DNA of 10,884 nt from Pseudomonadota bacterium (GTDB lineage: Bacteria > Pseudomonadota > Alphaproteobacteria > Rhizobiales > Hyphomicrobiaceae). A program made the position numbers and the translations under genes. The stretch lies in contig JAEZHL010000412.1 of assembly GCA_023416575.1 (NCBI GenBank), positions 1 through 10,884 of the forward strand, in the 5' to 3' direction. Below, in pieces: positions 6,106 through 10,884 of this stretch. How positions within the stretch are numbered: the first letter of the stretch is position 1; each line of letters opens with the position of its first letter. The notes beneath the pieces were generated by a model. It worked only from the letters and a program-made list of their open reading frames with translations, was not told where the DNA came from and did no database searches.

Positions 6106-6491
6106 CCCGCCCTCGATCGGGGCGAGGTGACAAGATCAATTCGCCGACAAGGTTGCCGTCGGCCAGAGCGCGCCTTAACTAGCTACGGCCCGCGTGTGGG
6201 ACATAGCTTGCCTTTCAGCATCGATGACTTGGCGAGCGTTCCGCGCTTTAAGCCCCGCAGACCATGCAGCGCGGTGTGGGTCATCCAGGCAAACACGACG
6301 CGAGCGCGGGTGACCGGCTCAGCGTTCCTCGTTCGTTTCAGTTACACTTACGCAAGAAGTAATCTAACACAATCTTCACAAAAAAAGAAGGGTTGAACAG
6401 TTAACGCGACCGGCACTTCGACCAGTCAAGCTTCGTTAACTGTTTCGTGCTACTCGGCCGCCAACTTTATATGCGGTCTTTTGACGCCCTG
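6106..6491. other. Intergenic region of about 390 bases between carD and phoB
   Basis: I see no credible gene here; a GTG-started plus-strand frame (6127-6396) has no ribosome site or recognisable product. The part near carD (6106-6330) is GC-rich, and includes the inverted repeat GCCGAC-N9-GTCGGC at 6143-6163 in the probable carD leader. Bases 6337-6400 are clearly AT-richer than the surroundings and are the likeliest place for the carD promoter on the minus strand, but I find no convincing -35/-10 pair. The phoB-proximal part holds the terminator-like hairpin annotated separately. Confidence 0.5.
6380..6444 (-). terminator. Structured terminator-like hairpin downstream of phoB
   Basis: Read on the minus strand, AACAGTTAACG (6444-6434) pairs perfectly over 11 bases with CGTTAACTGTT (6406-6396). 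Within the 27-base spacer, GACTGG and CCGGTC form a further 6-pair stem (one G-U) with an 8-base loop. After the stem comes CAACCCTTC and then a run of seven Ts (6386-6380). It begins about 48 bases after the phoB stop. The T-run is some 9 bases from the stem, further than in a textbook intrinsic terminator. Each arm also contains the palindrome GTTAAC, so protein binding is an alternative. Confidence 0.55.
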
Positions 6492-7187
6492 TTACGACGG
6501 CCGGCGCTCCCCGAAGACATAGCCAGCGCCACGCACGGTCCGAATCGGATCACGTTCCTTGCCCCGCACGAGCGCCTTTCGCAGCCTGCCGATGTGGACA
6601 TCGACCGTGCGCTCGTCGATGTAGGCATCTCGTCCCCAGACGCCGTCCAGAAGCTGCTCGCGCGATAGCACCCGCCCGGGGCTTTCCATCATGTACTCGA
6701 GCAGACGGAACTCGGTCGGCCCGAGCCGCACCTCGCGGCTGCCGCGCGTCACCCGATGGGCCGCACGGTCGAGTTCGATCTCCGCCGCCCGGAGCACATC
6801 GGCCATCCGGTCCGGTGCCGCCCGGCGCAGGATCGCCTTCACCCGCGCCATCAGCTCGGGCAGCGAGAACGGCTTCACGACATAGTCGTCGGCGCCCGTC
6901 GAGAGCCCGCGGATGCGGTCGCTCTCCTCGCCCCGCGCGGTCAGCATCAGGATGGGAATGGCCCGTGTCTCCGGACGCGCCCTGATCCGCCGGCACAACT
7001 CGACGCCGGAAACGGAAGGGAGCATCCAGTCGAGCACGATGAGGTCCGGCCGATCCTCCGACACGACAAGCTCCGCTTCCTCACCCGTGCCCGCATGACT
7101 GACCTCGAAGCCTTCGGCCTCGAGATTGTAGCGCAGCAGCTCGGCCAGCGGCGCTTCGTCCTCCACGATCAGAACCTTGGCAGCCAT
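6492..7187 (-). CDS. phoB: Phosphate regulon response regulator PhoB
   Basis: OmpR/PhoB-family transcription factor that, when phosphorylated by PhoR under phosphate starvation, binds Pho boxes and activates the pst and related operons. At 231 residues it has the normal length. The receiver domain (1-120) shows the acidic pair Glu9/Asp10, the phosphoacceptor Asp53 in LDWMLP, Thr83 in MLTARG and Lys105 in VVKPF. The C-terminal winged-helix domain (about 130-228) includes LGPTEFRLLEYM, the RVLSREQLLDGVWG helix, the recognition helix DERTVDVHIGRLRKAL and the wing end TVRGAGYVF. The ATG at 7187 follows the phoU stop by 22 bases, so it is the last gene of the pst operon; a hairpin follows. Its ribosome site is weak (GGGA at long spacing). 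Confidence 0.96.
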   Translation of the reverse strand: MAAKVLIVEDEAPLAELLRYNLEAEGFEVSHAGTGEEAELVVSEDRPDLIVLDWMLPSVSGVELCRRIRARPETRAIPILMLTARGEESDRIRGLSTGADDYVVKPFSLPELMARVKAILRRAAPDRMADVLRAAEIELDRAAHRVTRGSREVRLGPTEFRLLEYMMESPGRVLSREQLLDGVWGRDAYIDERTVDVHIGRLRKALVRGKERDPIRTVRGAGYVFGERRPS

Positions 7188-7209
7188 GACGTATCCCGGG
7201 CGCTCTTGC

Positions 7210-7920
7210 CTACTGGTGCGAAATCAACGTCGAGCTCGTCTGGTCCCCCTTCGGGCGATCGTCGGTGATGGATTGCCCGTGAACCATGTAGTGCACGTCC
7301 TCCGCGATATTCGTGGTGTGGTCCCCGATGCGCTCGATGTTCTTGGCGCCGAACAGCAGGTGCGTGCACAATCCGATATTGCGCGGATCTTCCATCATGT
7401 AGGTCAGCAGCTCGCGGAAGACGGAGTTGTACATCGCGTCGATCTGCTCGTCGTCACGCCAAACCGAGAGCGCAAGCTCGCTGTTGCGCTCCGCAAAGGC
7501 GTCGAGCACATCCTTGAGCTGCTTCAGCGCCCGCTCCACCATGTTGCGCAGACCGGACAAGATCGGCTTCGGATAGGGCTCCTGGGCGACGGCGAGAGCG
7601 CGCTTGGCGGTGTTCTTGGCAAGATCGCCGATCCGCTCCAGATCGGACGTGATCCGCATCGCTGCCATGACCTGACGCAGATCGTTCGCGAGGGGCTGGC
7701 GCAGGGCGATCATCATGATCACCTGCTCCTCGATATCCCGCTGCAGTCGATCGATGGCCTTGTCGGATTTGATCACGGCTTCGGCCAGCGCTGGATCGCG
7801 CTTCTCGAGCGCGTCGAAGGCCTGGCCGAGCGCTTCCTCCGCCAGCCCGCCCATTTGCGCGATCTTCCTGTCGAGGAGCGCCAGCTCCTCCTCATACGAG
7901 CGTACGATATGTTCCTTCAT
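7210..7920 (-). CDS. phoU: Phosphate signalling complex protein PhoU
   Basis: Cytoplasmic adaptor that connects the Pst transporter to the PhoR sensor and represses the Pho regulon when phosphate is ample. The protein has 236 residues, the family's usual length, and is built of two similar three-helix bundles. Each carries the metal-binding signature ERIGD-x3-N, at residues 95-103 and 196-204. The frame stays open far upstream into pstB, but the conserved start is the ATG at 7920 (MKEHIVRSYEEEL), with GGAGGAATGGAG as ribosome site and 26 bases after the pstB stop. It lies between pstB and phoB in the same operon. The last 20 residues are polar and probably unstructured. Confidence 0.96.
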   Translation of the reverse strand: MKEHIVRSYEEELALLDRKIAQMGGLAEEALGQAFDALEKRDPALAEAVIKSDKAIDRLQRDIEEQVIMMIALRQPLANDLRQVMAAMRITSDLERIGDLAKNTAKRALAVAQEPYPKPILSGLRNMVERALKQLKDVLDAFAERNSELALSVWRDDEQIDAMYNSVFRELLTYMMEDPRNIGLCTHLLFGAKNIERIGDHTTNIAEDVHYMVHGQSITDDRPKGDQTSSTLISHQ

Positions 7921-7946
7921 CGCTTGGCTCCATTCCTCCGACGGCC

Positions 7947-8792
7947 TCACCCATAGCGACCGGTAATGTAGTCCTGGGTTTGCCTGTTTTTGGGATTGGT
8001 GAAGATCTCGGCCGTATCGCCTTCTTCTATCAGCTGGCCGAGATGGAAAAATGCCGTCCGCTGCGAGACGCGGGCTGCCTGCTGCATCGAGTGGGTCACG
8101 ATGATGATGCAGTAGTTCTCCCGCAGTTCGTCGATCAGCTCCTCGATCTTCGCCGTCGCGATCGGGTCGAGCGCCGAGCAAGGCTCATCCATCAGGATCA
8201 CCTCCGGGCTGACCGCGATGGCCCGCGCGATGCACAGCCGCTGCTGCTGGCCGCCGGAAAGGCCAGTGCCCGCATCATTGAGGCGATCCTTGACCTCGTC
8301 CCACAGGCTCGCCTTGCGCAGGCTCGTCTCGACGATCTCCGCAAGCTCGGCCTTCGATTGCGCAAGCCCATGGATGCGCGGGCCATAGGCGACGTTCTCG
8401 AAGATCGACTTCGGGAAGGGATTCGGCTTCTGGAACACCATGCCGACGCGCGCGCGGAGTTGAACCACATCGATCGCGGGATCGTAGATGCTGACCCCGT
8501 CGAGCAAGATCGTGCCTTCAACGCGGCACCCCACGATGGTGTCATTCATCCGGTTGCAGCAGCGCAGGAAGGTCGACTTGCCGCAACCCGATGGCCCGAT
8601 GAACGCGGTCACCGACCGCCCGAGGACATCGATCGACACGGAGCTCAGCGCCCGCTTTTGTCCGTAGTAAACGCTGACGTCTCGCGCGCTGACTTTCACT
8701 TCTCTGGCGCGAGCACCGGGCTGTTGCATCACGGCCGGCAGCGAGACTCTGGCGGAAAAGCCTTTCACGATGGGTTCGACGTCAGCGCGCAT
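7947..8792 (-). CDS. pstB: Phosphate ABC transporter ATP-binding protein PstB
   Basis: ATPase that powers high-affinity phosphate import through PstC/PstA. The 281 residues include Walker A GPSGCGKST (66-74), Q-loop Gln121 in MVFQKPNPFP, the ABC signature LSGGQQQR (178-185), Walker B VILMDEP (198-204), the D-loop SALD and the switch His234. MVFQKPNPFPKSIFENV and the CCNRMND segment are typical of PstB rather than other ABC ATPases. The N-terminal 30 residues are extra; Met22 is an alternative start. The ATG at 8792 is preferred because GGTGA, overlapping the pstA stop, gives a ribosome site 6 bases before it, leaving a gap of only 6 bases to pstA. Confidence 0.97.
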   Translation of the reverse strand: MRADVEPIVKGFSARVSLPAVMQQPGARAREVKVSARDVSVYYGQKRALSSVSIDVLGRSVTAFIGPSGCGKSTFLRCCNRMNDTIVGCRVEGTILLDGVSIYDPAIDVVQLRARVGMVFQKPNPFPKSIFENVAYGPRIHGLAQSKAELAEIVETSLRKASLWDEVKDRLNDAGTGLSGGQQQRLCIARAIAVSPEVILMDEPCSALDPIATAKIEELIDELRENYCIIIVTHSMQQAARVSQRTAFFHLGQLIEEGDTAEIFTNPKNRQTQDYITGRYG

Positions 8793-8798
8793 GATTTC

Positions 8799-10175
8799 TC
8801 ACCATCTTTTCTCGAAGCGTCGGCGCAGGAAGATTGCAAGGCCGTTCAAACCGATCATCAGCGACAACAGGACGATGATGGCGGCCGAAGTCCTGGCCTC
8901 GAAGAAATTGCGCAGCTCGTTGCCCTGCCACAGGTAGATCTGGACCGGCAGCGCGGAAGACTGATCGAGCGGCGTGGCAGGTACGTTGGCAACGAAAGCG
9001 CTCATCCCGATCAGCAGCAGCGGCGCCGTCTCACCCAGCGCCTGAGCGACGCCGATGATCGCCCCAGTCAGGATGCCGGGGAGTGCCAGCGGCAGCACGT
9101 GATGGGTCACCGTCTGCACGCGCGATGCGCCGAGGCCGATCGCGGCCTGGCGGATCGACGGCGGAATGGCCCGCAGCGTAGAGCGCGTGGCGATGATGAT
9201 GGTCGGCAGCGTCATCAGCGTCAGCACGAGGCCGCCGACCAGCGGTGCCGACAGCGGCAACCGCAGCCAGTTGATGAACACCGCTGCCCCCAGCAGTCCG
9301 AAGACGATCGAGGGGACCGCAGCAAGATTGTTGATGTTGATCTCGATCAGGTCGGTGAAGCGGTTTTTCGACGCGAACTCTTCCAGATATACCGCCGCCG
9401 CCACCCCGATCGGCACCGACAGCCCAATCACGATCAGCATCATGTAGAGCGATCCGACGAATGCGCCGGCAAGGCCCGCCGTGGCTGGCGAGGATCGGGA
9501 ATCGACGTTGAAGAACAATCCCGTCGCGAACGTCTGCTGCAGAAGCCCTTTTTCCTGCAGGATCGCGACCCAGCTCCGCTGGGCTGGCGTCAACGGAAGC
9601 TGCGCATCAGGCAACGACCGGTCGATATTGCCCTTGACCCAGACATCGACATTGGCATCGGCGACCAGATCGATCGAGACGGTCCGGCCGATGAGGCTGG
9701 GATCGGAAGCCACGATGTCGCGAAGACGGAAGCGCTCGCCGCTCGCCACCAGCTTCTGAACTTCGCGGCGCTTCTGCGCAGCGTCCGGCGGCAGCTCGGC
9801 CAGCAGACCGTTCTCGATCAGCCGGCCCCAGTTGACGCTGGCGAGCGATGTCCGCCAAGCCAGCACCTCGGTATCATAGCTCGCGACGGATTGGCCCGGC
9901 TGCCGCTCCGGGCGGGGTTTGATCTTGATGACCGACGGGTCGAGATTGATCGGAACCTTAATGCTCGCCTGCCAGAAGGCTGGAAGACCCTTGGAGAGGA
10001 TCGAAGCAAACAGCAGCGCGACAAACCCGAGTCCGAGAATGATCGCGGCAAGTCCGATGAAGCGAAATCTCCGCTCGGCAGCCTGCCGGCGCGCAATCGA
10101 GGCGCGCACCTTGGCCGTCGTCTCGTACTCGGGCCCCGGCGGCTGATCAGCGGCAATATCCGTCGCTGTGCTCAC
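8799..10175 (-). CDS. pstA: Phosphate ABC transporter permease PstA (long form with DUF3333 domain)
   Basis: Inner-membrane permease that pairs with PstC to form the phosphate channel. At 458 residues it is much longer than E. coli PstA (about 300). A cytoplasmic N-terminus and first helix (about 38-61) are followed by a periplasmic region of some 175 residues, the DUF3333-type extension found in many proteobacteria. The ABC permease core then has helices at about 237-262, 285-303, 309-330, 368-390 and 432-451. The cytoplasmic EAA loop that docks on PstB is at 342-361 (RQAAIGLGASRVQTVTHHVL). The start is a GTG whose GTGA overlaps the pstC stop, giving a 4-base overlap and probable translational coupling. 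The last codons lead directly into pstB. Confidence 0.95.
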   Translation of the reverse strand: MSTATDIAADQPPGPEYETTAKVRASIARRQAAERRFRFIGLAAIILGLGFVALLFASILSKGLPAFWQASIKVPINLDPSVIKIKPRPERQPGQSVASYDTEVLAWRTSLASVNWGRLIENGLLAELPPDAAQKRREVQKLVASGERFRLRDIVASDPSLIGRTVSIDLVADANVDVWVKGNIDRSLPDAQLPLTPAQRSWVAILQEKGLLQQTFATGLFFNVDSRSSPATAGLAGAFVGSLYMMLIVIGLSVPIGVAAAVYLEEFASKNRFTDLIEININNLAAVPSIVFGLLGAAVFINWLRLPLSAPLVGGLVLTLMTLPTIIIATRSTLRAIPPSIRQAAIGLGASRVQTVTHHVLPLALPGILTGAIIGVAQALGETAPLLLIGMSAFVANVPATPLDQSSALPVQIYLWQGNELRNFFEARTSAAIIVLLSLMIGLNGLAIFLRRRFEKRW

Positions 10176-10884
10176 TCGTACTGCTCCCGATATTTGCGGA
10201 CGACATAAAGCGCCACGACGTTGAGCCCCAGTGTCATGGTGAACAGCGTCAGGCCGAGCGCGAAGGCAACGAGCGACTGCGGACTCGTGAAGTCGATATC
10301 GCCGGTGAGCTGATTCACGATCGTCACCGTGACGGTGGAGATGGCCTGCAGCGGATTGGCCTGGAGGACCGGGGCATTTCCTGCCGCCAGCACGACGATC
10401 ATGGTCTCACCGATCGCCCGGCTCACAGCGAGCAGGAACGCGCCGACGATGCCGGGCAAGGCTGCCGGCAACACCACGCGCTTGATCGTTTCCGATTGCG
10501 TCGCGCCAAGCCCCAAGGAGCCGTCCCGCATAGCGCGCGGCACCTGCGTAATGATGTCATCCGACAGCGAGGAGACGAAGGGAATGATCATGATCCCCAT
10601 GACGACACCCGCCGTCAGCGCACTCGTAGCGCGGACCTCGAGGCCCACCAGTGCACCGAGCCCAACGAAGAAGGGGCCGACCACAGTCAGCGCGAAGAAG
10701 CCATAGACGATGGTGGGGATGCCAGCGAGCACCTCGATCACGGGCTTGGCGAACGAACGCAGACGCGGCGAGGCATACTCGGCCATGTAGATCGCAGTCA
10801 TCAGGCCGATCGGCACTGCGACGATCATGGCAATGAAGGAGACCAGCAGCGTTCCCCAAAGCAGCGGCAGCAGCCCGTAGCCAC
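10172..10884 (-). CDS. pstC: Phosphate ABC transporter permease PstC (partial, N-terminus outside window)
   Basis: Inner-membrane permease partner of PstA. The reading frame continues to the right edge without a stop, so the Met at 10828 is internal; 236 C-terminal residues plus part of a codon are visible. The first visible segment (GYGLLPLLWGTLLVSFIA) is the typical start of the PstC transmembrane core, followed by YMAEYASPRLR and PVIEVLAGIPTIVYGF. The EAA loop around DGSLGLGATQSETIKRVVLP is the docking site for PstB. Several hydrophobic helices and a C-terminal basic end (VVRKYREQYE) agree with the family. The TGA stop overlaps the pstA GTG start. pstS and phoR, usual upstream neighbours in this group, would lie beyond the edge. 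Confidence 0.95.
   Translation of the reverse strand, partial: GYGLLPLLWGTLLVSFIAMIVAVPIGLMTAIYMAEYASPRLRSFAKPVIEVLAGIPTIVYGFFALTVVGPFFVGLGALVGLEVRATSALTAGVVMGIMIIPFVSSLSDDIITQVPRAMRDGSLGLGATQSETIKRVVLPAALPGIVGAFLLAVSRAIGETMIVVLAAGNAPVLQANPLQAISTVTVTIVNQLTGDIDFTSPQSLVAFALGLTLFTMTLGLNVVALYVVRKYREQYE

Noticed and set aside
6127..6396. An 89-codon plus-strand frame in the carD-phoB intergenic region
   Set aside because: It starts with GTG, has no ribosome site, is Arg/Ser-rich and unlike any family I recognise, and runs against both flanking genes.
6401..6440. CtrA-type site suggested by two TTAAC elements
   Set aside because: The CtrA consensus needs TTAA-N7-TTAA; here the two TTAA elements are some 30 bases apart, so the hairpin explains them better.
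7921..8181. N-terminal extension of PhoU into pstB (323-residue version)
   Set aside because: The extra residues overlap pstB in another frame. The conserved PhoU start at 7920 has a good ribosome site and gives the usual length.
7980..10208. A 742-codon open frame on the plus strand opposite pstB and pstA
   Set aside because: It is antisense to two certain genes with full motif sets. Its product is rich in Arg, Asp, Gln and His without recognisable domains, as expected from the reverse frame of GC-rich coding DNA.
6492..10884. A Pho box inside the pst operon
   Set aside because: Gene gaps are 26 bases or shorter and hold no paired CTGTCAT-like repeats; the operon promoter should lie upstream of the window's right edge.

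Overview
The window is GC-rich chromosomal DNA with densely packed genes, nearly all on the minus strand. The gene families suggest an alphaproteobacterium, probably of the order Hyphomicrobiales (Rhizobiales). The grounds are a pstC-pstA-pstB-phoU-phoB cluster with a DUF3333-type long PstA, and a CarD regulator with a Lys/Ala-rich tail. This placement is inference from gene content; there is no rRNA or other taxonomic marker here.

Left block (1-3597, minus strand). A compact, apparently co-transcribed set of five genes reads right to left. It starts with a cytosolic-looking sulfite-oxidase-family molybdenum enzyme. Next come a three-cluster iron-sulfur subunit, two small haem-type membrane anchors, and a flavoprotein of the SdhA/FrdA family that runs off the left edge. 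Together the last four make a complete complex II (succinate:quinone oxidoreductase / fumarate reductase) architecture. The gene order is unlike the usual alphaproteobacterial sdhCDAB, and the flavoprotein departs from the textbook family at the FAD-linking histidine and in an active-site loop. This block is the most interesting part of the window.

Middle (3598-6491). A divergent intergenic region with a 20-bp interrupted palindrome separates the molybdoenzyme gene from a plus-strand kdsD/kpsF-type arabinose-5-phosphate isomerase gene (LPS Kdo precursor synthesis). A strong hairpin lies between the convergent kdsD and carD genes and probably terminates both. carD encodes the RNA-polymerase-binding CarD/CdnL regulator, here with an unusually long basic, low-complexity N-terminal tail. 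About 390 bases without a gene follow, holding the carD leader and a structured terminator-like hairpin downstream of phoB.

Right block (6492-10884, minus strand). This is the phosphate uptake and regulation operon. It encodes the two permeases (pstC, 5' end outside the window, and pstA), the ATPase (pstB), the signalling adaptor (phoU) and the response regulator (phoB), with short gaps or overlaps throughout. PstS and the sensor kinase PhoR are not in view and may lie beyond the right edge. Apart from the complex II/molybdoenzyme cluster and the CarD tail, the content is ordinary core genome; I saw no mobile element, CRISPR array or RNA gene.
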